A stretch of DNA of 22,692 nt, taken from NCBI GenBank assembly GCA_977017575.1, contig CDRNVI010000107.1:1-22692 (forward strand). The letters run 5' to 3'. The position numbers and the translations under genes were made by a program. Source of the stretch: Paramoeba atlantica. Taxonomy: Eukaryota; Discosea. The notes beneath the pieces are model-generated. The model ran no database searches, was not told where the DNA came from, and worked only from the letters and a program-made list of their open reading frames with translations. Shown here in pieces: positions 7,094-19,584 of the stretch (positions within the stretch are counted from its first letter, which is position 1; every line of letters starts with the position of its first letter).

Positions 7094-7627
7094 CCACCGA
7101 TAAATAGGCAGGATGGCATGTTCATTAACGTCTGAAAATCTGCGGCACCGCAATTTAAATCTGCACCCATCCTAACACATCACACAATATATCAACCAAT
7201 CTTCTCGGTCATCCGCAATCCCGGTCAATGCCTCCTACAAAGATCTCAACGACACCTATAATCAGGCCAGCAATCGTGGAAAATTTGTGCAAATCCAATA
7301 TATGCATGAACACCCTCACGGGTGGACCTTGTTTATCATACGCTCATTGGCGCAGAGATATTCCCCTTAATGCGACGGTCGATATCATCGGCACATGATC
7401 CGCCCACAACGGATGTCGCACCAAGGGGCATTTGGAACGATAACACGAGGCAGAGTCACGCACAGCGGTACTCAAGGGGAAGTCTCAAGGGAAAAAAGCT
7501 CACTCAAAGAGTGAGCCGGGGAGGGGTAATGGGAAGCGCGTCCCCTGCTTCACCGAAGAAAGAGGGGCAGTTTCGCCCTTACTGCCGGCCGGCAACGGGC
7601 ATGTAACAGTAAGACTCTTCCCGGTGC

Positions 7628-7630
<3 letters not shown>

Positions 7631-7692
<62 letters not shown>
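7631..7692. repeat. (AG)31 tract, start of unit 4
   Basis: Thirty-one repeats, then GAGATACGG. Confidence 0.97.
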
Positions 7693-7696
<4 letters not shown>

Positions 7697-7773
7697 TACG
7701 GAACGTAAAAAATAGGTAGCCTCAATTGTGGTCCCGGTGAGGCCCCGGAGTTGCGAGAAGCCTCCATACCCCA

Positions 7774-7849
7774 CAACTACCACCTTCCCCCCCTATTTAG
7801 CGGGGGTCGCGCAAGCGACCCCTGATAAATGGGGGGAAGGTGGTAGTTG
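7774..7849. repeat. Long hairpin, unit 4
   Basis: Seven-C form. Confidence 0.9.
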
Positions 7850-8169
7850 TTTTGGGGGAAATGAGAGGCCGAACGCACGGAAGGGCCGGCCGGGCCATTG
7901 AGTCACGTCAAAGTGTGACGCTGAGTTCGTGGGAAGCAATTTGCGAAGCCCTAGGTGATGCTCAGTTGTATTGGGCGACACCGAGACAAACCACGGAAAT
8001 CCCAGATACGACAAGGTCTAGATATCATAAAGAGAGAAAAAACCGGAGCTGTAGACGCGAAAAAGAATGACAGAGATATAACAATGCGATATGCGACCGA
8101 TGAGTTGAGTCGATGCGTGTGCTGACTCTACCTTCCACCGTCATTCACAGAAAATTAACAAAAAATGTA

Positions 8170-8377
8170 TTATGACAGATAAGGGTGCAGTATGACAGAT
8201 AAGGGTGCGGCTTATATGACAGATAAGGGTGCAGTATGACAGATAAGGGTGCATTATGACAGATAAGGGTGCAGTATGACAGATAAGGGTGCAGTATGAC
8301 AGATAAGGGTGCAGTATGACAGATAAGGGTGCATTATGACAGATAAGGGTGCGAGTTTCTATGACAGATAAGGGTGC
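8170..8377. repeat. 20-bp minisatellite, 10 copies, unit 4
   Basis: Linker order G X G T G G G T Y. Confidence 0.97.
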
Positions 8378-8986
8378 GGGTGCCCCGGCTTCGAATACGC
8401 GGAACGCTTCTGACCACACCTTTGTCTGCGGGGGAAAACCTCCGAATGCGTTGTGGGTCGATCAGTAAACGGAAATCTTCCTTAGATGGGAGCTTACGTG
8501 TGTTAGGCTATCTGTTCGATACACCGCAGCAGCGAGGTGACACCTCTCGATGCCAGAGGATTCCGCTTCCTTGGTTTGCAGACGTTACATCCATCCCACC
8601 ACCTGCTCCAGTAGCGTGGCACCGCACTTCCTGACGGGGAGTATGGGGATGTAAAGGCACCTATGCCATATCGATACTCCACAGAGTATCGACCGTTCAG
8701 CGACCAGGCACTTTCCTCCAAGTTTCCCTGCTTTCTCAGGGGAGGCGACATCATTGAACAAGGGTAACCGCCTGTTTTACATACATTCATACATACAAAG
8801 GCATCTATGCGCCCTGTATTATAAAGCCGTACGTAAAAATCACAGCGTCCCGAGGACTCAATGCCGATTCGAAACGCAACTAGGCCCTTGAGGTGAGAGA
8901 GGCAAAGACGACATTGAAGAAAATCTCGTGAAACGTCGTGAAAGGTCGTCGAAACCTCACCACCTGATTCCTCTTGCATTTAAAAA

Positions 8987-9104
8987 GAGTACAACACTCA
9001 GGGTTCCCGAGCGATCGCTCACCTCAGTACTAACTGAGCCTGACGGTGCTTAACTTCACAAAGCGAACGGGATGTGGTGTTTTCACCGTAGTATGGTCGT
9101 ACCC
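8987..9104 (-). rRNA. 5S ribosomal RNA, unit 4
   Basis: Same sequence as unit 1. Confidence 0.97.
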
Positions 9105-9242
9105 GGCGTAACTTGTGAAATCCCCACTATGAAAGAAATATTTTCCACGACAATCTGCCTCATCCTGAGTGTCCCACAGAGGCGCTACTCACCATGTTTA
9201 CGCTAGCGCAGTGGCTTCCGGGGTTTTTATCATTCGAAAAGG

Positions 9243-9317
9243 TCACACGGGCTGAGGATCGAACCTCCGTGCAAGTGTTTTGACATTCAGCACATGGCTA
9301 CAGTTTGCCACGTGTTG
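9243..9317 (-). tRNA. tRNA-like element B, unit 4
   Basis: Same sequence as unit 1; degenerate. Confidence 0.33.
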
Positions 9318-9323
9318 CGAAAA

Positions 9324-9401
9324 TTGACGGGGCGGGAATCGAACCAGGAGTTTGGTTCGTCAGTCTCAGAAAAGCACGCCCTGCCACTAGACAAGTTTCC
9401 A
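9324..9401 (-). tRNA. tRNA-like element A, unit 4
   Basis: Same sequence as unit 1. Confidence 0.43.
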
Positions 9402-9493
9402 GGTTGCATTTTGGGCTAAGACTCGTGGAACAACAAGTTCATCAGTTTGACAAAAGCGAACAATGAGCTCTGGTGGTTGGTAAAGCCCTTGTT

Positions 9494-9650
9494 AACTTTA
9501 ACGATAAAGATACAGTTTCTGTACCTTGTTGGTATGAGAAGCTTCGAACTCTAAGTTCGCTTGAAGGCCCCGGTTCCCGAGAAGGGAACTGGGGCTTATT
9601 TGCGTTACAATAACTCTGTCACCAGGCAGTCTGACTCGCAAAATCGGACT
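9494..9650 (+). ncRNA. Spliced leader RNA, unit 4
   Basis: Exon 9494-9531; same as unit 1. Confidence 0.93.
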
Positions 9651-10184
9651 CCACCGATAAATAGGCAGGATGGCATGTTCATTAACGTCTGAAAATCTGC
9701 GGCACCGCAATTTAAATCTGCACCCATCCTAACACATCACACAATATATCAACCAATCTTCTCGGTCATCCGCAATCCCGGTCAATGCCTCCTACAAAGA
9801 TCTCAACGACACCTATAATCAGGCCAGCAATCGTGGAAAATTTGTGCAAATCCAATATATGCATGAACACCCTCACGGGTGGACCTTGTTTATCATACGC
9901 TCATTGGCGCAGAGATATTCCCCTTAATGCGACGGTCGATATCATCGGCACATGATCCGCCCACAACGGATGTCGCACCAAGGGGCATTTGGAACGATAA
10001 CACGAGGCAGAGTCACGCACAGCGGTACTCAAGGGGAAGTCTCAAGGGAAAAAAGCTCACTCAAAGAGTGAGCCGGGGAGGGGTAATGGGAAGCGCGTCC
10101 CCTGCTTCACCGAAGAAAGAGGGGCAGTTTCGCCCTTACTGCCGGCCGGCAACGGGCATGTAACAGTAAGACTCTTCCCGGTGC

Positions 10185-10187
<3 letters not shown>

Positions 10188-10245
<58 letters not shown>
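10188..10245. repeat. (AG)29 tract, start of unit 5
   Basis: Twenty-nine repeats, then GGAGATACGG. This junction form is shared with tract 1 and with all tracts to the right. Confidence 0.97.
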
Positions 10246-10250
<5 letters not shown>

Positions 10251-10327
10251 TACGGAACGTAAAAAATAGGTAGCCTCAATTGTGGTCCCGGTGAGGCCCC
10301 GGAGTTGCGAGAAGCCTCCATACCCCA

Positions 10328-10403
10328 CAACTACCACCTTCCCCCCCTATTTAGCGGGGGTCGCGCAAGCGACCCCTGATAAATGGGGGGAAGGTGGTAG
10401 TTG
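10328..10403. repeat. Long hairpin, unit 5
   Basis: Seven-C form. Confidence 0.9.
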
Positions 10404-10723
10404 TTTTGGGGGAAATGAGAGGCCGAACGCACGGAAGGGCCGGCCGGGCCATTGAGTCACGTCAAAGTGTGACGCTGAGTTCGTGGGAAGCAATTTGCGA
10501 AGCCCTAGGTGATGCTCAGTTGTATTGGGCGACACCGAGACAAACCACGGAAATCCCAGATACGACAAGGTCTAGATATCATAAAGAGAGAAAAAACCGG
10601 AGCTGTAGACGCGAAAAAGAATGACAGAGATATAACAATGCGATATGCGACCGATGAGTTGAGTCGATGCGTGTGCTGACTCTACCTTCCACCGTCATTC
10701 ACAGAAAATTAACAAAAAATGTA

Positions 10724-10931
10724 TTATGACAGATAAGGGTGCAGTATGACAGATAAGGGTGCGGCTTATATGACAGATAAGGGTGCAGTATGACAGATAA
10801 GGGTGCATTATGACAGATAAGGGTGCAGTATGACAGATAAGGGTGCAGTATGACAGATAAGGGTGCAGTATGACAGATAAGGGTGCATTATGACAGATAA
10901 GGGTGCGAGTTTCTATGACAGATAAGGGTGC
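10724..10931. repeat. 20-bp minisatellite, 10 copies, unit 5
   Basis: Linker order G X G T G G G T Y. Confidence 0.97.
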
Positions 10932-11540
10932 GGGTGCCCCGGCTTCGAATACGCGGAACGCTTCTGACCACACCTTTGTCTGCGGGGGAAAACCTCCGAA
11001 TGCGTTGTGGGTCGATCAGTAAACGGAAATCTTCCTTAGATGGGAGCTTACGTGTGTTAGGCTATCTGTTCGATACACCGCAGCAGCGAGGTGACACCTC
11101 TCGATGCCAGAGGATTCCGCTTCCTTGGTTTGCAGACGTTACATCCATCCCACCACCTGCTCCAGTAGCGTGGCACCGCACTTCCTGACGGGGAGTATGG
11201 GGATGTAAAGGCACCTATGCCATATCGATACTCCACAGAGTATCGACCGTTCAGCGACCAGGCACTTTCCTCCAAGTTTCCCTGCTTTCTCAGGGGAGGC
11301 GACATCATTGAACAAGGGTAACCGCCTGTTTTACATACATTCATACATACAAAGGCATCTATGCGCCCTGTATTATAAAGCCGTACGTAAAAATCACAGC
11401 GTCCCGAGGACTCAATGCCGATTCGAAACGCAACTAGGCCCTTGAGGTGAGAGAGGCAAAGACGACATTGAAGAAAATCTCGTGAAACGTCGTGAAAGGT
11501 CGTCGAAACCTCACCACCTGATTCCTCTTGCATTTAAAAA

Positions 11541-11658
11541 GAGTACAACACTCAGGGTTCCCGAGCGATCGCTCACCTCAGTACTAACTGAGCCTGACGG
11601 TGCTTAACTTCACAAAGCGAACGGGATGTGGTGTTTTCACCGTAGTATGGTCGTACCC
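11541..11658 (-). rRNA. 5S ribosomal RNA, unit 5
   Basis: Same sequence as unit 1. Confidence 0.97.
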
Positions 11659-11796
11659 GGCGTAACTTGTGAAATCCCCACTATGAAAGAAATATTTTCC
11701 ACGACAATCTGCCTCATCCTGAGTGTCCCACAGAGGCGCTACTCACCATGTTTACGCTAGCGCAGTGGCTTCCGGGGTTTTTATCATTCGAAAAGG

Positions 11797-11871
11797 TCAC
11801 ACGGGCTGAGGATCGAACCTCCGTGCAAGTGTTTTGACATTCAGCACATGGCTACAGTTTGCCACGTGTTG
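11797..11871 (-). tRNA. tRNA-like element B, unit 5
   Basis: Same sequence as unit 1; degenerate. Confidence 0.33.
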
Positions 11872-11877
11872 CGAAAA

Positions 11878-11955
11878 TTGACGGGGCGGGAATCGAACCA
11901 GGAGTTTGGTTCGTCAGTCTCAGAAAAGCACGCCCTGCCACTAGACAAGTTTCCA
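11878..11955 (-). tRNA. tRNA-like element A, unit 5
   Basis: Same sequence as unit 1. Confidence 0.43.
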
Positions 11956-12047
11956 GGTTGCATTTTGGGCTAAGACTCGTGGAACAACAAGTTCATCAGT
12001 TTGACAAAAGCGAACAATGAGCTCTGGTGGTTGGTAAAGCCCTTGTT

Positions 12048-12204
12048 AACTTTAACGATAAAGATACAGTTTCTGTACCTTGTTGGTATGAGAAGCTTCG
12101 AACTCTAAGTTCGCTTGAAGGCCCCGGTTCCCGAGAAGGGAACTGGGGCTTATTTGCGTTACAATAACTCTGTCACCAGGCAGTCTGACTCGCAAAATCG
12201 GACT
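12048..12204 (+). ncRNA. Spliced leader RNA, unit 5
   Basis: Exon 12048-12085; same as unit 1. Confidence 0.93.
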
Positions 12205-12738
12205 CCACCGATAAATAGGCAGGATGGCATGTTCATTAACGTCTGAAAATCTGCGGCACCGCAATTTAAATCTGCACCCATCCTAACACATCACACAATA
12301 TATCAACCAATCTTCTCGGTCATCCGCAATCCCGGTCAATGCCTCCTACAAAGATCTCAACGACACCTATAATCAGGCCAGCAATCGTGGAAAATTTGTG
12401 CAAATCCAATATATGCATGAACACCCTCACGGGTGGACCTTGTTTATCATACGCTCATTGGCGCAGAGATATTCCCCTTAATGCGACGGTCGATATCATC
12501 GGCACATGATCCGCCCACAACGGATGTCGCACCAAGGGGCATTTGGAACGATAACACGAGGCAGAGTCACGCACAGCGGTACTCAAGGGGAAGTCTCAAG
12601 GGAAAAAAGCTCACTCAAAGAGTGAGCCGGGGAGGGGTAATGGGAAGCGCGTCCCCTGCTTCACCGAAGAAAGAGGGGCAGTTTCGCCCTTACTGCCGGC
12701 CGGCAACGGGCATGTAACAGTAAGACTCTTCCCGGTGC

Positions 12739-12741
<3 letters not shown>

Positions 12742-12817
<76 letters not shown>
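12742..12817. repeat. (AG)38 tract, start of unit 6
   Basis: Thirty-eight repeats, clearly expanded relative to units 2-5. Confidence 0.97.
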
Positions 12818-12822
<5 letters not shown>

Positions 12823-12899
12823 TACGGAACGTAAAAAATAGGTAGCCTCAATTGTGGTCCCGGTGAGGCCCCGGAGTTGCGAGAAGCCTCCATACCCCA

Positions 12900-12973
12900 C
12901 AACTACCACCTTCCCCCTATTTAGCGGGGGTCGCGCAAGCGACCCCTGATAAATGGGGGGAAGGTGGTAGTTG
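12900..12973. repeat. Long hairpin, unit 6 (five-C form)
   Basis: The C run is five instead of seven, which removes one bulge but leaves one G unpaired. Shared with units 7 and 8. Confidence 0.9.
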
Positions 12974-13293
12974 TTTTGGGGGAAATGAGAGGCCGAACGC
13001 ACGGAAGGGCCGGCCGGGCCATTGAGTCACGTCAAAGTGTGACGCTGAGTTCGTGGGAAGCAATTTGCGAAGCCCTAGGTGATGCTCAGTTGTATTGGGC
13101 GACACCGAGACAAACCACGGAAATCCCAGATACGACAAGGTCTAGATATCATAAAGAGAGAAAAAACCGGAGCTGTAGACGCGAAAAAGAATGACAGAGA
13201 TATAACAATGCGATATGCGACCGATGAGTTGAGTCGATGCGTGTGCTGACTCTACCTTCCACCGTCATTCACAGAAAATTAACAAAAAATGTA

Positions 13294-13581
13294 TTATGAC
13301 AGATAAGGGTGCAGTATGACAGATAAGGGTGCGGCTTATATGACAGATAAGGGTGCAGTATGACAGATAAGGGTGCATTATGACAGATAAGGGTGCAGTA
13401 TGACAGATAAGGGTGCAGTATGACAGATAAGGGTGCAGTATGACAGATAAGGGTGCATTATGACAGATAAGGGTGCATTATGACAGATAAGGGTGCAGTA
13501 TGACAGATAAGGGTGCAGTATGACAGATAAGGGTGCATTATGACAGATAAGGGTGCGAGTTTCTATGACAGATAAGGGTGC
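13294..13581. repeat. 20-bp minisatellite, 14 copies, unit 6
   Basis: Linker order G X G T G G G T T G G T Y. The first nine copies read as the common type and the last five as the unit 7 type, so the array looks like the product of one unequal exchange. It accounts for 80 bp of the extra length of this unit. Confidence 0.97.
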
Positions 13582-14190
13582 GGGTGCCCCGGCTTCGAAT
13601 ACGCGGAACGCTTCTGACCACACCTTTGTCTGCGGGGGAAAACCTCCGAATGCGTTGTGGGTCGATCAGTAAACGGAAATCTTCCTTAGATGGGAGCTTA
13701 CGTGTGTTAGGCTATCTGTTCGATACACCGCAGCAGCAAGGTGACACCTCTCGATGCCAGAGGATTCCGCTTCCTTGGTATGCAGACGTTACATCCATCC
13801 CACCACCTGCTCCAGTAGCGTGGCACCGCACTTCCTGACGGGGAGTATGGGGATGTAAAGGCACCTATGCCATATCGATACTCCACAGAGTATCGACCGT
13901 TCAGCGACCAGGCACTTTCCTCCAAGTTTCCCTGCTTTCTCAGGGGAGGCGACATCATTGAACAAGGGTAACCGCCTGTTTTACATACATTCATACATAC
14001 AAAGGCATCTATGCGCCCTGTATTATAAAGCCGTACGTAAAAATCACAGCGTCCCGAGGACTCAATGCCGATTCGAAACGCAACTAGGCCCTTGAGGTGA
14101 GAGAGGCAAAGACGACATTGAAGAAAATCTCGTGAAACGTCGTGAAAGGTCGTCGAAACCTCACCACCTGATTCCTCTTGCATTTAAAAA

Positions 14191-14308
14191 GAGTACAACA
14201 CTCAGGGTTCCCGAGCGATCGCTCACCTCAGTACTAACTGAGTCTGACGGTGCTTAACTTCACAAAGCGAACGGGATGTGGTGTTTTCACCGTAGTATGG
14301 TCGTACCC
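14191..14308 (-). rRNA. 5S ribosomal RNA, unit 6 (variant)
   Basis: One change relative to unit 1: + strand C to T at 14243, which is G to A at RNA position 66 (CAGGCTC becomes CAGACTC). A second change (C to T, 14327) lies 19 bp upstream of the 5S start and is unique to this unit. T5 terminator intact. Confidence 0.96.
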
Positions 14309-14446
14309 GGCGTAACTTGTGAAATCTCCACTATGAAAGAAATATTTTCCACGACAATCTGCCTCATCCTGAGTGTCCCACAGAGGCGCTACTCACCATG
14401 TTTACGCTAGCGCAGTGGCTTCCGGGGTTTTTATCATTCGAAAAGG

Positions 14447-14521
14447 TCACACGGGCTGAGGATCGAACCTCCGTGCAAGTGTTTTGACATTCAGCACATG
14501 GCTACAGTTTGCCACGTGTTG
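14447..14521 (-). tRNA. tRNA-like element B, unit 6
   Basis: Same sequence as unit 1 despite variants elsewhere in this unit. Confidence 0.33.
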
Positions 14522-14527
14522 CGAAAA

Positions 14528-14605
14528 TTGACGGGGCGGGAATCGAACCAGGAGTTTGGTTCGTCAGTCTCAGAAAAGCACGCCCTGCCACTAGACAAGT
14601 TTCCA
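14528..14605 (-). tRNA. tRNA-like element A, unit 6
   Basis: Same sequence as unit 1 despite variants elsewhere in this unit. Confidence 0.43.
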
Positions 14606-14697
14606 GGTTGCATTTTGGGCTAAGACTCGTGGAACAACAAGTTCATCAGTTTGACAAAAGCGAACAATGAGCTCTGGTGGTTGGTAAAGCCCTTGTT

Positions 14698-14854
14698 AAC
14701 TTTAACGATAAAGATACAGTTTCTGTACCTTGTTGGTATGAGAAGCTTCGAACTCTAAGTTCGCTTGAAGGCCCCGGTTCCCGAGAAGGGAACTGGGGCT
14801 TATTTGCGTTACAATAACTCTGTCACCAGGCAGTCTGACTCGCAAAATCGGACT
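14698..14854 (+). ncRNA. Spliced leader RNA, unit 6
   Basis: Exon 14698-14735; unchanged although the unit carries several variants. Confidence 0.93.
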
Positions 14855-15388
14855 CCACCGATAAATAGGCAGGATGGCATGTTCATTAACGTCTGAAAAT
14901 CTGCGGCACCGCAATTTAAATCTGCACCCATCCTAACACATCACACAATATATCAACCAATCTTCTCGGTCATCCGCAATCCCGGTCAATGCCTCCTACA
15001 AAGATCTCAACGACACCTATAATCAGGCCAGCAATCGTGGAAAATTTGTGCAAATCCAATATATGCATGAACACCCTCACGGGTGGACCTTGTTTATCAT
15101 ACGCTCATTGGCGCAGAGATATTCCCCTTAATGCGACGGTCGATATCATCGGCACATGATCCGCCCACAACGGATGTCGCACCAAGGGGCATTTGGAACG
15201 ATAACACGAGGCAGAGTCACGCACAGCGGTACTCAAGGGGAAGTCTCAAGGGAAAAAAGCTCACTCAAAGAGTGAGCCGGGGAGGGGTAATGGGAAGCGC
15301 GTCCCCTGCTTCACCGAAGAAAGAGGGGCAGTTTCGCCCTTACTGCCGGCCGGCAACGGGCATGTAACAGTAAGACTCTTCCCGGTGC

Positions 15389-15391
<3 letters not shown>

Positions 15392-15473
<82 letters not shown>
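15392..15473. repeat. (AG)41 tract, start of unit 7
   Basis: Forty-one repeats, the longest in the window. Confidence 0.97.
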
Positions 15474-15478
<5 letters not shown>

Positions 15479-15555
15479 TACGGAACGTAAAAAATAGGTA
15501 GCCTCAATTGTGGTCCCGGTGAGGCCCCGGAGTTGCGAGAAGCCTCCATACCCCA

Positions 15556-15629
15556 CAACTACCACCTTCCCCCTATTTAGCGGGGGTCGCGCAAGCGACC
15601 CCTGATAAATGGGGGGAAGGTGGTAGTTG
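15556..15629. repeat. Long hairpin, unit 7 (five-C form)
   Basis: As in unit 6. Confidence 0.9.
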
Positions 15630-15949
15630 TTTTGGGGGAAATGAGAGGCCGAACGCACGGAAGGGCCGGCCGGGCCATTGAGTCACGTCAAAGTGTGACG
15701 CTGAGTTCGTGGGAAGCAATTTGCGAAGCCCTAGGTGATGCTCAGTTGTATTGGGCGACACCGAGACAAACCACGGAAATCCCAGATACGACAAGGTCTA
15801 GATATCATAAAGAGAGAAAAAACCGGAGCTGTAGACGCGAAAAAGAATGACAGAGATATAACAATGCGATATGCGACCGATGAGTTGAGTCGATGCGTGT
15901 GCTGACTCTACCTTCCACCGTCATTCACAGAAAATTAACAAAAAATGTA

Positions 15950-16157
15950 TTATGACAGATAAGGGTGCAGTATGACAGATAAGGGTGCGGCTTATATGAC
16001 AGATAAGGGTGCAGTATGACAGATAAGGGTGCATTATGACAGATAAGGGTGCATTATGACAGATAAGGGTGCAGTATGACAGATAAGGGTGCAGTATGAC
16101 AGATAAGGGTGCATTATGACAGATAAGGGTGCGAGTTTCTATGACAGATAAGGGTGC
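15950..16157. repeat. 20-bp minisatellite, 10 copies, unit 7 (variant order)
   Basis: Linker order G X G T T G G T Y, the only intact example of this order here. It differs from the common type at one internal linker. Confidence 0.97.
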
Positions 16158-16766
16158 GGGTGCCCCGGCTTCGAATACGCGGAACGCTTCTGACCACACC
16201 TTTGTCTGCGGGGGAAAACCTCCGAATGCGTTGTGGGTCGATCAGTAAACGGAAATCTTCCTTAGATGGGAGCTTACGTGTGTTAGGCTATCTGTTCGAT
16301 ACACCGCAGCAGCAAGGTGACACCTCTCGATGCCAGAGGATTCCGCTTCCTTGGTATGCAGACGTTACATCCATCCCACCACCTGCTCCAGTAGCGTGGC
16401 ACCGCACTTCCTGACGGGGAGTATGGGGATGTAAAGGCACCTATGCCATATCGATACTCCACAGAGTATCGACCGTTCAGCGACCAGGCACTTTCCTCCA
16501 AGTTTCCCTGCTTTCTCAGGGGAGGCGACATCATTGAACAAGGGTAACCGCCTGTTTTACATACATTCATACATACAAAGGCATCTATGCGCCCTGTATT
16601 ATAAAGCCGTACGTAAAAATCACAGCGTCCCGAGGACTCAATGCCGATTCGAAACGCAACTAGGCCCTTGAGGTGAGAGAGGCAAAGACGACATTGAAGA
16701 AAATCTCGTGAAACGTCGTGAAAGGTCGTCGAAACCTCACCACCTGATTCCTCTTGCATTTAAAAA

Positions 16767-16884
16767 GAGTACAACACTCAGGGTTCCCGAGCGATCGCTC
16801 ACCTCAGTACTAACTGAGTCTGACGGTGCTTAACTTCACAAAGCGAACGGGATGTGGTGTTTTCACCGTAGTATGGTCGTACCC
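16767..16884 (-). rRNA. 5S ribosomal RNA, unit 7 (variant)
   Basis: Carries the same G to A at RNA position 66 as unit 6 (+ strand T at 16819), without the upstream change. Confidence 0.96.
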
Positions 16885-17022
16885 GGCGTAACTTGTGAAA
16901 TCCCCACTATGAAAGAAATATTTTCCACGACAATCTGCCTCATCCTGAGTGTCCCACAGAGGCGCTACTCACCATGTTTACGCTAGCGCAGTGGCTTCCG
17001 GGGTTTTTATCATTCGAAAAGG

Positions 17023-17097
17023 TCACACGGGCTGAGGATCGAACCTCCGTGCAAGTGTTTTGACATTCAGCACATGGCTACAGTTTGCCACGTGTTG
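17023..17097 (-). tRNA. tRNA-like element B, unit 7
   Basis: Same sequence as unit 1. Confidence 0.33.
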
Positions 17098-17103
17098 CGA
17101 AAA

Positions 17104-17181
17104 TTGACGGGGCGGGAATCGAACCAGGAGTTTGGTTCGTCAGTCTCAGAAAAGCACGCCCTGCCACTAGACAAGTTTCCA
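17104..17181 (-). tRNA. tRNA-like element A, unit 7
   Basis: Same sequence as unit 1. Confidence 0.43.
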
Positions 17182-17273
17182 GGTTGCATTTTGGGCTAAG
17201 ACTCGTGGAACAACAAGTTCATCAGTTTGACAAAAGCGAACAATGAGCTCTGGTGGTTGGTAAAGCCCTTGTT

Positions 17274-17430
17274 AACTTTAACGATAAAGATACAGTTTCT
17301 GTACCTTGTTGGTATGAGAAGCTTCGAACTCTAAGTTCGCTTGAAGGCCCCGGTTCCCGAGAAGGGAACTGGGGCTTATTTGCGTTACAATAACTCTGTC
17401 ACCAGGCAGTCTGACTCGCAAAATCGGACT
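17274..17430 (+). ncRNA. Spliced leader RNA, unit 7
   Basis: Exon 17274-17311; same as unit 1. Confidence 0.93.
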
Positions 17431-17964
17431 CCACCGATAAATAGGCAGGATGGCATGTTCATTAACGTCTGAAAATCTGCGGCACCGCAATTTAAATCTG
17501 CACCCATCCTAACACATCACACAATATATCAACCAATCTTCTCGGTCATCCGCAATCCCGGTCAATGCCTCCTACAAAGATCTCAACGACACCTATAATC
17601 AGGCCAGCAATCGTGGAAAATTTGTGCAAATCCAATATATGCATGAACACCCTCACGGGTGGACCTTGTTTATCATACGCTCATTGGCGCAGAGATATTC
17701 CCCTTAATGCGACGGTCGATATCATCGGCACATGATCCGCCCACAACGGATGTCGCACCAAGGGGCATTTGGAACGATAACACGAGGCAGAGTCACGCAC
17801 AGCGGTACTCAAGGGGAAGTCTCAAGGGAAAAAAGCTCACTCAAAGAGTGAGCCGGGGAGGGGTAATGGGAAGCGCGTCCCCTGCTTCACCGAAGAAAGA
17901 GGGGCAGTTTCGCCCTTACTGCCGGCCGGCAACGGGCATGTAACAGTAAGACTCTTCCCGGTGC

Positions 17965-17967
<3 letters not shown>

Positions 17968-18035
<68 letters not shown>
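17968..18035. repeat. (AG)34 tract, start of unit 8
   Basis: Thirty-four repeats. Confidence 0.97.
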
Positions 18036-18040
<5 letters not shown>

Positions 18041-18117
18041 TACGGAACGTAAAAAATAGGTAGCCTCAATTGTGGTCCCGGTGAGGCCCCGGAGTTGCGA
18101 GAAGCCTCCATACCCCA

Positions 18118-18191
18118 CAACTACCACCTTCCCCCTATTTAGCGGGGGTCGCGCAAGCGACCCCTGATAAATGGGGGGAAGGTGGTAGTTG
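18118..18191. repeat. Long hairpin, unit 8 (five-C form)
   Basis: As in unit 6. Confidence 0.9.
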
Positions 18192-18511
18192 TTTTGGGGG
18201 AAATGAGAGGCCGAACGCACGGAAGGGCCGGCCGGGCCATTGAGTCACGTCAAAGTGTGACGCTGAGTTCGTGGGAAGCAATTTGCGAAGCCCTAGGTGA
18301 TGCTCAGTTGTATTGGGCGACACCGAGACAAACCACGGAAATCCCAGATACGACAAGGTCTAGATATCATAAAGAGAGAAAAAACCGGAGCTGTAGACGC
18401 GAAAAAGAATGACAGAGATATAACAATGCGATATGCGACCGATGAGTTGAGTCGATGCGTGTGCTGACTCTACCTTCCACCGTCATTCACAGAAAATTAA
18501 CAAAAAATGTA

Positions 18512-18719
18512 TTATGACAGATAAGGGTGCAGTATGACAGATAAGGGTGCGGCTTATATGACAGATAAGGGTGCAGTATGACAGATAAGGGTGCATTATG
18601 ACAGATAAGGGTGCAGTATGACAGATAAGGGTGCAGTATGACAGATAAGGGTGCAGTATGACAGATAAGGGTGCATTATGACAGATAAGGGTGCGAGTTT
18701 CTATGACAGATAAGGGTGC
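18512..18719. repeat. 20-bp minisatellite, 10 copies, unit 8
   Basis: Common linker order G X G T G G G T Y next to the five-C hairpin, the same left-hand combination as unit 6. Confidence 0.97.
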
Positions 18720-19328
18720 GGGTGCCCCGGCTTCGAATACGCGGAACGCTTCTGACCACACCTTTGTCTGCGGGGGAAAACCTCCGAATGCGTTGTGGGT
18801 CGATCAGTAAACGGAAATCTTCCTTAGATGGGAGCTTACGTGTGTTAGGCTATCTGTTCGATACACCGCAGCAGCGAGGTGACACCTCTCGATGCCAGAG
18901 GATTCCGCTTCCTTGGTTTGCAGACGTTACATCCATCCCACCACCTGCTCCAGTAGCGTGGCACCGCACTTCCTGACGGGGAGTATGGGGATGTAAAGGC
19001 ACCTATGCCATATCGATACTCCACAGAGTATCGACCGTTCAGCGACCAGGCACTTTCCTCCAAGTTTCCCTGCTTTCTCAGGGGAGGCGACATCATTGAA
19101 CAAGGGTAACCGCCTGTTTTACATACATTCATACATACAAAGGCATCTATGCGCCCTGTATTATAAAGCCGTACGTAAAAATCACAGCGTCCCGAGGACT
19201 CAATGCCGATTCGAAACGCAACTAGGCCCTTGAGGTGAGAGAGGCAAAGACGACATTGAAGAAAATCTCGTGAAACGTCGTGAAAGGTCGTCGAAACCTC
19301 ACCACCTGATTCCTCTTGCATTTAAAAA

Positions 19329-19446
19329 GAGTACAACACTCAGGGTTCCCGAGCGATCGCTCACCTCAGTACTAACTGAGCCTGACGGTGCTTAACTTCA
19401 CAAAGCGAACGGGATGTGGTGTTTTCACCGTAGTATGGTCGTACCC
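19329..19446 (-). rRNA. 5S ribosomal RNA, unit 8
   Basis: Common form, as unit 1. Confidence 0.97.
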
Positions 19447-19584
19447 GGCGTAACTTGTGAAATCCCCACTATGAAAGAAATATTTTCCACGACAATCTGC
19501 CTCATCCTGAGTGTCCCACAGAGGCGCTACTCACCATGTTTACGCTAGCGCAGTGGCTTCCGGGGTTTTTATCATTCGAAAAGG

